This document shows, piece by piece, positions 22,867 to 30,835 of a stretch of 57,866 nucleotides of DNA (position 1 is its first letter; the number at the start of each line of letters is the position of its first letter). Below the pieces are notes generated by a model. That model made no database searches. It worked only from the letters and a program-made list of their open reading frames with translations, and was not told where the DNA came from. Source of the DNA: an uncultured Eubacteriales bacterium (GTDB lineage: Bacteria; Bacillota; Clostridia; Lachnospirales; Lachnospiraceae); contig CASECT010000041.1 of NCBI GenBank assembly GCA_949286525.1, positions 1 through 57,866 on the forward strand, in the 5' to 3' direction. Both the position numbers and the translations under genes were made by a program.

Positions 22867-25110
22867 TTATAAAGACGGCCGGCTACGACAGTCTGCAAAA
22901 CGTTCCATCCAGCGGCTCAAAGCCCCGTCGCTGCGGCAGTTCCCGACCCCCTGTTCCTTTACATAGGCCTTGGAAGCCGCAATCTCATCCCGGTCAAAGA
23001 GATACCTCAGGACTCCTGTGCCGGAAGCGCTTCTGGCAAAAGTCTCCTCCAGTGTTTTTGCGTAATCTTCTTCCCCGTACCAGGCGCTGTCCTCATAGAG
23101 TCCCCCGTCCGCATGACTTGTCTTATCATAATTTTCCTCATCGATAAAGCGCACATACTCCGGGACGCCGGTAATGCGCTCATCCGTTACCTGTACACGG
23201 ATATCCCGATAAACGGTATTCCCCACGCTGTCTGTTGCCTGATAGGTAACGGTACACCAGCCGATCCTCCCAAGATCAAGAAGATCCTCCGGAGAAAAAT
23301 TGAGCAAAACCAGTCCGATCCCCGGTTCCAGCCTGCCGTCCTCCCGATCTGACGCCTCCGCCGTACGCAGCAGTTCCTCCTCGGAGGCCATGCCACTCTC
23401 CACCTGTTGAGCGGTAAACTGCCGATCCTGTGCGTCAATTACAGGGAACTGATCCCATACGGCATAGAGCATAATGACCGCGCCACTTTCCCAGGTCTTC
23501 CCCGCCTCGTCCGCCAGCATCTTAACCGAGAGTGTCTCCCCGTCTCTGTAGGCGGCGTAAACGTCCGTCTGCTCCAACGTCCATCCCTGGAAAGAACATG
23601 CCATGGCATCATTTACGAACGTATTCTTCGGAAGCGCAATTTCCTGCTCATATTCAATCCCTTCAATGGCAGACATACTTCCTCCGGTGGCCCCGTTTCC
23701 GTCAAAGACAATCGTGTAAACCGGTTTTTCCTCGGGAACCTTTACCGGTTCCCATCTGGCCTGCAGATTCCGGTCGGTGGAAACCGTTACGCGGTCTCCG
23801 GGTTTTCCCACATAAACTCCCCGGTCATACCATCCACCCAGCACATAACCGTCCCGCGATGCGTTCGGAAGCGTAATCTCCCTGTCCCTGTAAACAGCCC
23901 GGAGAGTGACCACGCTCCCGTCCACAAAGGTCAGATCCTGGAATGGCCGATCCGGCTGATAGAGATCTGTCGCTGTCACATTTGCCCAGGTATGATTGGA
24001 GGAGAAGATCCGTCCTTCGTTGACGCCGTAATTCAGATAATGCTCCATCAGCTTCCATGGATTATATCCGAAGGCCTGCATCAAATCGCCGTAAGTGTTG
24101 GCATAGAACCCGCAGTTTGTGATCTCCGTGGTATTGCGGGCGGATCCCCATATATAGCCGTCCCATCCCAGTCCAAGCTGCGTCTGGTTGTTCCAACCCA
24201 GGAACTCCGACGTCACATCCTGCCCTCCGGTTTCTGCCGTCCCTCCGTTCGCGTCATAGGTTACCCGGAATTTCCGTTCAAACCATGGCGATCCTGTGCC
24301 ATTACTGTACTGGCTCGGAACAGTCCCCACCGTATCTCTGCAGGACAAGACCAGACTGTTGATAAAGGAGAGCACACCGGAATCCACATAAGTGGAGCCG
24401 GTCATATCACAGTTTACCCGATACTGCGCATTTCTCCACTGTACCTGAAGATGATTCCAGGAAAAACCCGCGCCAATATACATCTGCACCCAGTAACCTG
24501 GATTTCCAGGACTGTCGGCGCTGTTTAGCGGATACCAGGCGTCCGGAATGTTGTGTACTTCCTCCACTGCAGGCACCGTTCCGGAATGCCCCATCTCCAG
24601 CCCATTCCAACCGTGGGGGACCAACCCGAGTTCCGCTGTTCGGATCAGAATGTAGGGCGTATAGTCTTTGACTACCACATTCTGCATATTGACAAAGGCC
24701 GTGTAAAGTCCCCAACCGGTATAGCCATAGGATACGGAAATCGTTCCGAGCCCCATGCTATTCCAGTCCGTGCTCACAATCGCTCCGTCGCTGTCCCTGC
24801 AGCAGATAAACGCCATCTCGGTATAGCCGTAATCCTGCGGATTCCCCAGAGCCGAAACCATAAAAGACTTGTTCTTCGTGGCCGGCGCCGCTCCACGGTA
24901 AGGCTCCTTTACCAGAGTCGTCGTCTTTTTCTCTACGCCGCCGGCATAAACAACATCTCCCTGATCCGGTCCGGGAAATCCCGGAAATGCGCAGCAGACC
25001 GCAGCCAGAAAGACTGCGGCCAGAAACAATGCCGGCCAGACAGACGGAATCCTGCTATTCCCCGGACACCGCCCCCGCAATATTCCTTTTTTCTGACATA
25101 TTTCTCTCAT
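22867..25110 (-). CDS. Large secreted InlB-repeat protein of the pilus locus
   Basis: A 747-residue protein with a cleavable or anchoring N-terminal segment (hydrophobic WPALFLAAVFLAAVCCAFPG, about residues 25-44). The middle carries InlB B-repeat-like (List-Bact-rpt) units: VTYDANGGTAETGG near 310, TLRAVYRDREI with GGWYDRGVYVG near 430, and VFDGNGATGGSMSA near 490. Residues 60-300 are aromatic- and Gly-rich with no family I recognise. There is no LPXTG anchor. It is the last and largest gene of the Tad-like operon, so a surface or tip adhesin role is plausible but inferred only from position and secretion. It starts 15 bases after the stop of the preceding gene. Confidence 0.7.
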   Translation of the reverse strand: MREICQKKGILRGRCPGNSRIPSVWPALFLAAVFLAAVCCAFPGFPGPDQGDVVYAGGVEKKTTTLVKEPYRGAAPATKNKSFMVSALGNPQDYGYTEMAFICCRDSDGAIVSTDWNSMGLGTISVSYGYTGWGLYTAFVNMQNVVVKDYTPYILIRTAELGLVPHGWNGLEMGHSGTVPAVEEVHNIPDAWYPLNSADSPGNPGYWVQMYIGAGFSWNHLQVQWRNAQYRVNCDMTGSTYVDSGVLSFINSLVLSCRDTVGTVPSQYSNGTGSPWFERKFRVTYDANGGTAETGGQDVTSEFLGWNNQTQLGLGWDGYIWGSARNTTEITNCGFYANTYGDLMQAFGYNPWKLMEHYLNYGVNEGRIFSSNHTWANVTATDLYQPDRPFQDLTFVDGSVVTLRAVYRDREITLPNASRDGYVLGGWYDRGVYVGKPGDRVTVSTDRNLQARWEPVKVPEEKPVYTIVFDGNGATGGSMSAIEGIEYEQEIALPKNTFVNDAMACSFQGWTLEQTDVYAAYRDGETLSVKMLADEAGKTWESGAVIMLYAVWDQFPVIDAQDRQFTAQQVESGMASEEELLRTAEASDREDGRLEPGIGLVLLNFSPEDLLDLGRIGWCTVTYQATDSVGNTVYRDIRVQVTDERITGVPEYVRFIDEENYDKTSHADGGLYEDSAWYGEEDYAKTLEETFARSASGTGVLRYLFDRDEIAASKAYVKEQGVGNCRSDGALSRWMERFADCRSRPSL

Positions 25111-25125
25111 AAACAGTCTCCTTCC

Positions 25126-25734
25126 TCAATGCCAGACAATCTGATCCCACATCTGAGGATGTTCCCGGATATAATCCAGTCCGGCTTCCACATCGCCGCC
25201 AGTATACATGGCTCCATCCTCCATGATATCGCCCACCTGATACTGTTCTGACACGGTCTCCGACGAATTCTGATTCTTCTGAGATCCAGTCTGGGACTGA
25301 CCGGACTGTGTCCCCTGCCCTGCCGCCTGGTTCTGCGTATCTGCCTGACCCTGGTCTGATGTCTGATCCTTATCGGTTGTCTTTTCCTGACCTGATGTCT
25401 GACTCTGACCGGGTGCCTGCCTTTGAGACGCCGTCTGACTCCGGCCGGATGCCTGCCCTTGAGACGCCGTCTGACTCCGGTCTTCTCCCTGACTCTGCTC
25501 CGCCGTCTGGCTTTGCCCTGTCGTCTGCTCTTCCGGCTGCCGTTCATCGTTCTGACCCTGAGAATCCTCCGATGCCGCGGACTGGTTCGGCTGCCCCTCC
25601 GTTTTTTCTGCCGGTTCCTCCTTATGGTTCTTCGAATCAGAACGGCTGCCCCAGATACCGGCCGCTGCCATCGTTACCAGAACCGCTGCCATTACCCCCG
25701 CCGTTGCGCGGATAGCCACTGTTTTCCTTTTCAT
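25126..25734 (-). CDS. Membrane-anchored Gln/Ser/Thr-rich low-complexity protein
   Basis: A 202-residue protein with an N-terminal membrane segment (about residues 10-28) and a long spacer (about 35-155) made of S-Q-T-x-x-Q-G-Q type units. A C-terminal block of about 45 residues (EQYQVGDIMEDGAMYTGGDV onward) looks folded. The spacer includes a 36-bp tandem repeat unit (25411-25482). The overall plan, anchor then flexible stalk then small head, suits a cell-wall-spanning component of the pilus machine. No family is recognised. Confidence 0.7.
   Translation of the reverse strand: MKRKTVAIRATAGVMAAVLVTMAAAGIWGSRSDSKNHKEEPAEKTEGQPNQSAASEDSQGQNDERQPEEQTTGQSQTAEQSQGEDRSQTASQGQASGRSQTASQRQAPGQSQTSGQEKTTDKDQTSDQGQADTQNQAAGQGTQSGQSQTGSQKNQNSSETVSEQYQVGDIMEDGAMYTGGDVEAGLDYIREHPQMWDQIVWH
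25411..25482 (-). repeat. 36-bp tandem repeat inside a coding region
   Basis: A 22-base core (25423-25444, starting TTGAGACGCC and ending GACTCCGG on the plus strand) recurs exactly at 25459-25480. The 36-base period equals 12 codons and encodes SQTASQGQASGR-like units, so the repeat keeps the frame and can change length without disrupting the protein. Confidence 0.75.
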
Positions 25735-25751
25735 ATCATCCCTCCTGAACT

Positions 25752-26366
25752 TCAGTCTTCGCGAAATACTGCCACATATGTCTTATTTTCTGTCACTTCT
25801 CCCGGAAATTCCGCCGGTTCTCCGGTATCGCTGTCCCGCCAGTAGGCAAAGGTCTTTCCCGGCTCCTCCGGATCCATCGGCCGTTTGCATGCCTCCCCTT
25901 CCAGAAGACCGTACTGCTTGTAGAGCCTGTCTCCCACATAGTAGGAGATCACGACCTCCTGCTTTTCTTCCTCCTGCTCCAGAATAGCTGTGGCATCACA
26001 GGTTACCGTGCCTATCCTTCCATTCGGATGGGTAAAAGTTTCCTTTACCGCCACGGAAAGCAGGCCTTTTTCCACATCTACCCCCATCACATCCACCTGG
26101 ATCGTGAGATGATCATCCGTCGCATCTCCGCTGCCCGCATGCACCCGTTCCAGCAACGCCTGGCAAAAATCGGCTACAAACTCCTCCTGACTGCCAATCG
26201 TATACTTTTTCGTGGTGCAAAGGTTGGTCATCGTTTCCTCCACCGCGGCGCTCAGCGCCTGGTTCAGTTCATTCTCCCGGCTGCTCCTCCCCTCCACGGT
26301 AAGGATCGCCACCAGCGACAGAATGATGATAAATCCGGCCATCAGCCCAAAAACTGCCTGTTTCAA
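25752..26366 (-). CDS. Pseudopilin-like membrane protein with InlB-like tail
   Basis: A 204-residue protein with an N-terminal hydrophobic helix (FGLMAGFIIILSLVAILTVE, about residues 6-25) followed by a polar helix and a beta-rich domain, the layout of TadE/TadF-like minor pilins. The last 35 residues (GKTFAYWRDSDTGEPAEF and on to TYVAVFRED) resemble an InlB/List-Bact repeat unit, also found in the 747-residue protein of the same operon. No prepilin-peptidase site is evident. Assignment to the pilus rests on topology and position. Confidence 0.65.
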   Translation of the reverse strand: MKQAVFGLMAGFIIILSLVAILTVEGRSSRENELNQALSAAVEETMTNLCTTKKYTIGSQEEFVADFCQALLERVHAGSGDATDDHLTIQVDVMGVDVEKGLLSVAVKETFTHPNGRIGTVTCDATAILEQEEEKQEVVISYYVGDRLYKQYGLLEGEACKRPMDPEEPGKTFAYWRDSDTGEPAEFPGEVTENKTYVAVFRED

Positions 26367-26415
26367 CCGCTTCTACCTTCTCCTTTCCGCTCTTTGGTCT
26401 CACACGCTTTTCGCA

Positions 26416-26559
26416 TCACGCACTCAGAAAACTTCCTGTATAAAACAGAAACATATCGCTGAGCGGTCCTGCCATAACCGCCGCAAAAATCCCGATAAGC
26501 AGTCCTGCGGCCACAACCGCGAGAATCGCGTTTCCATACTGTCTGAGAATCTCCTGCAT
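26416..26559 (-). CDS. Second Flp-like mini-pilin (47 residues)
   Basis: A 47-residue protein whose first residues, MQEILRQYGNAI, match the Flp pilin of the same locus (MQDILKEYGPAI), followed by one hydrophobic helix (about 11-30). The start at 26559 has AAGGAGG seven bases upstream. It ends soon after the helix (FLFYTGSFLSA), so the C-terminal part of a normal Flp is shorter. It probably is a minor pilin. Like its paralogue it has no leader peptide before the EYG/QYG position. Confidence 0.7.
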   Translation of the reverse strand: MQEILRQYGNAILAVVAAGLLIGIFAAVMAGPLSDMFLFYTGSFLSA

Positions 26560-26579
26560 AACCATTCCTCCTTTTCCAT

Positions 26580-26687
26580 CTAAAAAGAACTGAGCTGCGC
26601 GATCGTCCAGAGCAGGACGCCGCAGATTCCGCTGCCGGCAAAAAAATATACCAGCCCGATTCCAAACTGTTCTGTCAAAAATTTCAT
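26580..26687 (-). CDS. 35-residue hydrophobic small protein
   Basis: A very short frame encoding MKFLTEQFGIGLVYFFAGSG plus 15 more residues, with one membrane helix. Its FLTEQFGIGL start faintly echoes the pilin N-terminus (ILKEYGPAI). It is preceded by GGAGACCGATT and sits between two pilus genes with spacings of 20 and 35 bases, which supports translation. Function is unknown; a minor pilin-like or assembly peptide is possible. Confidence 0.55.
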   Translation of the reverse strand: MKFLTEQFGIGLVYFFAGSGICGVLLWTIAQLSSF

Positions 26688-26722
26688 AATCGGTCTCCTC
26701 CTGTCATATTTCTGTCTTGTCT

Positions 26723-27058
26723 CTACCGAATGGCATACTGCGTCACATTTGCGCGGGCGATCCCTGTCAGGGGAATCCGGAAAGGATACTCCAACTGCAG
26801 ACTGCCATACTTGACCTCCGGCTGTCCTGCCTTCTCGGACACCTCCACGGTCAATTCATACCCCCGGTCCGTCGCGTCCCGACGGCACTCCTCAATGACC
26901 GAACCCGCGAAATCGCTGTTCTCAATTCTGGAAGCGCAGTCCGCCGCAAAGGCTCCCGCGTTTCTCGCATTGACGGAGGCTGCGATCAGCCCCGCTCCCA
27001 GCAGCAGCAACAGCAAAGCGAAAAACATCCCAACAAAAGATTTGATAATCGTCTCCAT
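26723..27058 (-). CDS. TadE-like pseudopilin
   Basis: A 111-residue protein with an N-terminal helix (FVGMFFALLLLLLGAGLIAA, about residues 8-27) followed by a short extracellular domain with two cysteines (DCASRIENSD and EECRRDA) that could form a disulfide. The layout is that of TadE/TadF minor pilins. It starts 15 bases after the TadB/C-like gene. Named by topology and context. Confidence 0.6.
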   Translation of the reverse strand: METIIKSFVGMFFALLLLLLGAGLIAASVNARNAGAFAADCASRIENSDFAGSVIEECRRDATDRGYELTVEVSEKAGQPEVKYGSLQLEYPFRIPLTGIARANVTQYAIR

Positions 27059-27073
27059 TACGACCTCCCTACT

Positions 27074-28489
27074 CTAAATTCCCGGTGCGTACTGTCCCAG
27101 ATACAGCACCATCAAGACCAGCATATCCACAATAATCTTTCCGCCGCCGGTAAGCTGAGGCGCCAGGAACAGCGCGTACATTCCGGCCAGGGAATCCTCA
27201 TTCTTCATCTTCTGGGCCTTGTCCATCATCAGCTGATTCCTCCGGATAATATCCGCGATCTGGAAGGAGGCATCCCCGCCGGTTCCCTCTGACAGAGAGT
27301 ACAGCATCTTCATGGAAGATCGCACCTCAGGCAGGGTAAACGCTCCGAGAAAATGCAGGTAAGGTTCCATGGAGGCCGGCTTCTCCCGCAGTTCCTCAAG
27401 GAAATCCCTCAGGGCCGGTTTCAACACCGCCGGCGCATCCTCATAGGATTTGAACATGGCCACCTGTACATTCTCGCTCTGCAGAAGCAGCGACACCTGC
27501 ATCAGCCATTGGGGAAAATGTTTCTCGATGGCCCGGGTCACGTTCTTTGCCGCGATTCTCCGCTGCATGGCCGCCACCGGTCCCCGTCCCGGCTTCTCCA
27601 TCAGGATCCGATACTGCCGCAGAACATCCTTCTCATCGCCATCCTCCTCCCGCAGAAATTCGGCGGAGAGTTTCCGGTCCGCACGGTAGAAAATGTAGAA
27701 ATCAATCATCAGAACAGCCAGCGTTACCACTTTTGTCAACGCTACCTGCTCCACGGGAATATTCAGACTTCCCGCCAGCATGGAGATCAGAGAGCACAGG
27801 AGTAACGACGTGGCGATGGACAAAAATACTCCCATGCGCTGCCGTTTTCGTTCATTGAGCAGCTCATAAACCCGATCCGCCCACATGCGCCTGGTCTCCA
27901 GCATCAGAAAAACCGGCTGCCCATATTCGCCACCGTTCTTTTCCACCTGCAGAGCGAACCGATGCATCATCCGAATCTGGGACGCCGGATATGCCTCCTC
28001 TATGATCTCCAACGCCTGCCGTTCCACCTGCTCCTCCTCATAAGTGTGCAGGATATGTTCCCTCGACAGAAGAAGGGTATCCCGCATCCTCCCCTCCTCA
28101 AAAAGCTGCGTCACATCCTCCAGGGTTGTCAGAATCTTGCCGGATTTCTGAAAGGAGTACAGAAACTGCTCCATATAAATATTCACATCGGAAAAACGCT
28201 GCTGTTCATACCGGTTCTTGTAAAGATTCCGCAGGAAGAACGGAAGCAGCAGACACACCCATACACACAGTGCCAGCAGATACCACCCGCCCAGAGAAAA
28301 GTACCATCCCAACAGAAAGCTTGCCGCAGCCGCTACCCCATAGCGGACAAAGCTCTTCCTCATATCAAATACATAACCGTATTTGCAGAGTTCTTCCGAG
28401 AGTCGTCCCCCTGCCGCCAGTCTCTTTTTGCTGCTTCCTTTCCGCTTGCGCGCCTCTTTATTACCGGTCTTTCTATTCCTGTCTTTCAT
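27074..28489 (-). CDS. TadB/TadC-type type II secretion F protein
   Basis: A 471-residue inner-membrane platform protein. Two membrane helices lie near residues 50-95, two near 220-260 and one near the end (about 440-460), with large cytoplasmic segments between, as in T2SSF/TadB/TadC proteins. Standard Tad loci have separate TadB and TadC of about 300 residues; here only one longer protein is present. The start overlaps the tadA stop by 4 bases (ATGA), as expected for an ATPase-platform pair. Confidence 0.75.
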   Translation of the reverse strand: MKDRNRKTGNKEARKRKGSSKKRLAAGGRLSEELCKYGYVFDMRKSFVRYGVAAAASFLLGWYFSLGGWYLLALCVWVCLLLPFFLRNLYKNRYEQQRFSDVNIYMEQFLYSFQKSGKILTTLEDVTQLFEEGRMRDTLLLSREHILHTYEEEQVERQALEIIEEAYPASQIRMMHRFALQVEKNGGEYGQPVFLMLETRRMWADRVYELLNERKRQRMGVFLSIATSLLLCSLISMLAGSLNIPVEQVALTKVVTLAVLMIDFYIFYRADRKLSAEFLREEDGDEKDVLRQYRILMEKPGRGPVAAMQRRIAAKNVTRAIEKHFPQWLMQVSLLLQSENVQVAMFKSYEDAPAVLKPALRDFLEELREKPASMEPYLHFLGAFTLPEVRSSMKMLYSLSEGTGGDASFQIADIIRRNQLMMDKAQKMKNEDSLAGMYALFLAPQLTGGGKIIVDMLVLMVLYLGQYAPGI

Positions 28490-29493
28490 TTTTCCTCCCT
28501 TCTGTTCCGTCTTCTCGCCTCCTTCAAGCGCTCGGCAGACAATATCCCCTCATCAGCCACCAGATCCAGATAATTGATCCCGTCCTCCCGGGAAAAGAAA
28601 CAGATCTGATCGATATACCGCCGGATCGCCACCGTCCCGTCCGGTTCTCTGACCTCCCGACAACTGAGCAGCACGCCCACATCCAGAAAGCTGTAAATAT
28701 CGTTCTCAAAGCGCCGGGCATCTCTTCGATTCCCTGCCATATTCAACATCCGGTCCGGGATCTTCCGCACATCGTCAGTGTGAAGCGTGGTAATTCCCCG
28801 GACGCCGGTGCTGAACCCCTCAATCAGATAGACCACCTCGCTGGAGCGGGTCTCCGAGAGCATGATCCAGGAGGGATTCAACCGCAGACAGGTCCGTATG
28901 GCGCCGGTGTAATCCATCTGATCATTGATCCGCAATTCCACCGCGTCGTTCTGGGGATGCAGTTCCTTGAAATGCCACTCCGGTGTATCCTCGATGGTAA
29001 TAACCCTTTCCTTCGGGGAGATAAACCCCGAAAAAAATTTGGCGCACTCGGTCTTACCCACCCCGGGCTGCCCGCAGAAAACAATATTTTTCCGCTCCTT
29101 TACGCACTGTTTCAGCAGTTCCAGTATCTCCGGCGTGCAGAATTTCTCCCGTAGCATTTTCTTCTCATTCAGGCGCACATAGGGAAGCGACTTACGGATA
29201 CACACACAGCGCCCCGAGAGCGCCACCGACTCATGGACAATGGTAATACGCAGAGTCTGCGTCTCAGCCTCCAGAACCGGAGACTGCTTATTGAAAGGTC
29301 TGCTGACTGTATTGGACACTCTCTGGGAAAACTGCTCCAGGAAGGCCAGGGTAATCTCCAAAGGCTCCCTCCAACGCCGGTTGTCGCAGTCCGTCAGCCA
29401 GAGCATCCGTCCGTTGTAGTCGATATCGGTAATGCGGTCGTCCCGGATAAACGGGTACAGCACACCGAAAAAATCTTTTTCATCCTCTATCAT
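28486..29493 (-). CDS. tadA: TadA/CpaF-type secretion ATPase
   Basis: A 335-residue cytoplasmic ATPase of the VirB11/TadA family that powers pilus assembly. The Walker A motif is GQPGVGKT (141-148), the Walker B region lies in PSWIMLSETRSSE (about 200-212), and a His-box-like GFSTGVRGITTLHTDDV follows. The ATG at 29493 follows TGAGGAACGA; upstream in-frame residues are an Arg/Gly-rich run that overlaps the pilin gene and are probably not translated. The N-terminal regulatory region is short compared with CpaF. Confidence 0.88.
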   Translation of the reverse strand: MIEDEKDFFGVLYPFIRDDRITDIDYNGRMLWLTDCDNRRWREPLEITLAFLEQFSQRVSNTVSRPFNKQSPVLEAETQTLRITIVHESVALSGRCVCIRKSLPYVRLNEKKMLREKFCTPEILELLKQCVKERKNIVFCGQPGVGKTECAKFFSGFISPKERVITIEDTPEWHFKELHPQNDAVELRINDQMDYTGAIRTCLRLNPSWIMLSETRSSEVVYLIEGFSTGVRGITTLHTDDVRKIPDRMLNMAGNRRDARRFENDIYSFLDVGVLLSCREVREPDGTVAIRRYIDQICFFSREDGINYLDLVADEGILSAERLKEARRRNRREEK

Positions 29494-29623
29494 TCGTTCC
29501 TCATTTCTCGCGGGCCTTGCCGGGAAAGCAGCGCCGCCTCTTTCGTAACCGCCGCGCCGCGGCCTGCTTTCCCCTTTCCCGGCCCTCCTTCTCGTCTGTC
29601 TGGGGCGGCGGCTCCCAAAAAAA

Positions 29624-29800
29624 TCAGAGTCCTGCCGCGCTGTTGGCAGAGTCAAAGAAATTCTCGATCAGATCGGTAAACGCCTGACCGACCACGCTGG
29701 TACCGTCGGTACCGATGACTGCCGTCACTACCGTTACCAGCGCCACCACCGCAACGACTGTAATAATCGCCGGGCCATATTCTTTTAAAATATCCTGCAT
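29624..29800 (-). CDS. flp: Flp-type major pilin without leader peptide
   Basis: A 58-residue pilin, MQDILKEYGPAIITVVAVVA and on, with one long hydrophobic helix and a short Gly/Ser/Phe-containing tail. The EYG matches the mature start region of Flp pilins, where the Glu is normally residue +5 after a glycine cleavage site. Here only two residues precede that frame, so there is no processable leader. AAGGAGG lies nine bases before ATG 29800. It is the first gene of the operon, with a strong promoter, as expected for the most abundant subunit. Confidence 0.82.
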   Translation of the reverse strand: MQDILKEYGPAIITVVAVVALVTVVTAVIGTDGTSVVGQAFTDLIENFFDSANSAAGL

Positions 29801-29899
29801 AGGCCGTTTCCTCCTTTCTTGTGAAATTTGGTTTGTTTGAAAATGTCGGGCGAGATGCCCTGAGAAATCGATGTGCGTGAAGCACAAAGAAAATAGAGT

Positions 29900-29963
29900 A
29901 CAGCGGGAAGTATTGTTCCCTCGCTGTGTAGATAATTGTAGCAACTCTTTCCGGGAAAATCAA
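29900..29963 (-). promoter_or_regulatory. Pilus operon promoter and 5'-end hairpin
   Basis: TTGATT (29958-29963) and TACAAT (29935-29940) on the minus strand are 17 bases apart. The predicted transcript starts near 29928 and opens directly with a hairpin: ACAGCG and GGAA (29900-29909) pair with TTCC and CGCTGT (29916-29927) across a 2-base bulge. A 5'-terminal stem often stabilises mRNA. The rest of the 327-base intergenic region holds the cyclophilin promoter and no gene. Confidence 0.65.
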
Positions 29964-30050
29964 TGCACAAAACGGATATGATTTCCCTTGAAATTGCTTT
30001 ATTTTTTCCCTTTTTTACAAAAGTAACTTTCCCAAGTTTTTCGGCCGCCC

Positions 30051-30079
30051 TTTACGAATTTCTCCTTTTCTTCTATAAT
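30051..30079 (+). promoter_or_regulatory. Cyclophilin gene promoter
   Basis: TTTACG (30051-30056) and TATAAT (30074-30079) are 17 bases apart, about 42 bases before the ribosome-binding region of the cyclophilin gene. Confidence 0.7.
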
Positions 30080-30127
30080 ATCTTCTATACAAAATTCCAT
30101 AAACAACAGAAAAGGAGACATGATTTT

Positions 30128-30649
30128 ATGGCACAGAATCCTATCGTTACCATTGAAATGGAAAACGGCGACGTGATGAAGGCGGAACTTTATCCCGAAA
30201 TCGCCCCCAATACCGTAAACAATTTCATCTCCCTGATTCAGAAGGGCTTCTATGACGGTGTGATTTTCCATCGCGTCATCAAGGGCTTTATGCTGCAGGG
30301 CGGAGATCCCGACGGCGTAGGAACCGGAGGCCCCGGCTACTGCATCCGCGGAGAATTCTCCCACAACGGCTTCAAAAACGATCTGGCACACACCCCCGGC
30401 GTTCTCTCCATGGCACGCACCATGGTTCCCGATTCCGCCGGCAGCCAGTTTTTTATCATGCACGAGGCGGCTCCCCATCTGGACGGCGAGTATGCCGCTT
30501 TCGGAAAGATTATCGAGGGCATGGATGTGGTAAACAGGATCGCCGAGACGGCCACGGATTACCGGGATATGCCCCTGGAACCCCAACGCATGAAAAAGGT
30601 TACCGTAGAGACCTTTGGTGTGGAATATCCGGAACCGGAGAAGTGCTGA
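30128..30649 (+). CDS. Peptidyl-prolyl cis-trans isomerase, cyclophilin type
   Basis: A 173-residue cytoplasmic cyclophilin that speeds proline isomerisation during folding. The active-site FHRVIKGFMLQGGDP is at about residues 49-63 and MARTMVPDSAGSQFFI at about 96-111. No signal peptide or lipobox is present. ATG 30128 is preferred over an out-of-frame ATG at 30120, with AAAGGAG as ribosome binding site. A single-gene unit closed by the hairpin at 30715-30758. Confidence 0.93.
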   Translation: MAQNPIVTIEMENGDVMKAELYPEIAPNTVNNFISLIQKGFYDGVIFHRVIKGFMLQGGDPDGVGTGGPGYCIRGEFSHNGFKNDLAHTPGVLSMARTMVPDSAGSQFFIMHEAAPHLDGEYAAFGKIIEGMDVVNRIAETATDYRDMPLEPQRMKKVTVETFGVEYPEPEKC

Positions 30650-30714
30650 GCATAACATTTACAGCCTTCTCTTTCGAGCCTGGCAGAGACCGGATCTGCC
30701 AAAGGCCATGACCA

Positions 30715-30758
30715 AAAACGGGTCCCTGCCTTTCGGATGAAAGGCAGAGACCCGTTTT
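30715..30758. terminator. Strong bidirectional terminator
   Basis: AAAACGGGTC-CTGCCTTTC and GAAAGGCAG-GACCCGTTTT form a stem of about 19 bp with one mismatch and a GGAT loop. It has A-runs on one side and T-runs on the other, so it can serve the cyclophilin gene (plus) and the mtnA-mrp unit (minus). Confidence 0.85.
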
Positions 30759-30835
30759 CTGATACCGGAAATTTACCGTCTGCCGGATCAGACCTCCGGA
30801 TACCCGTCCGGCGCCTGACGCTCTGACTGAAGACC

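Noticed and set aside
21419..22966. Plus-strand open frame of 515 codons opposite ahcY
   Set aside because: It starts right after the amidase and lies antisense to a clear adenosylhomocysteinase; composition is not protein-like.
25411..25482. Possible CRISPR-like repeat
   Set aside because: Only two copies with a 14-base spacer, in frame inside a low-complexity protein; no cas genes are present.
28486..29655. Longer TadA start adding 54 Arg/Gly-rich residues
   Set aside because: It overlaps the end of the pilin gene and has no better ribosome binding site; the ATG at 29493 gives a normal TadA N-terminus.
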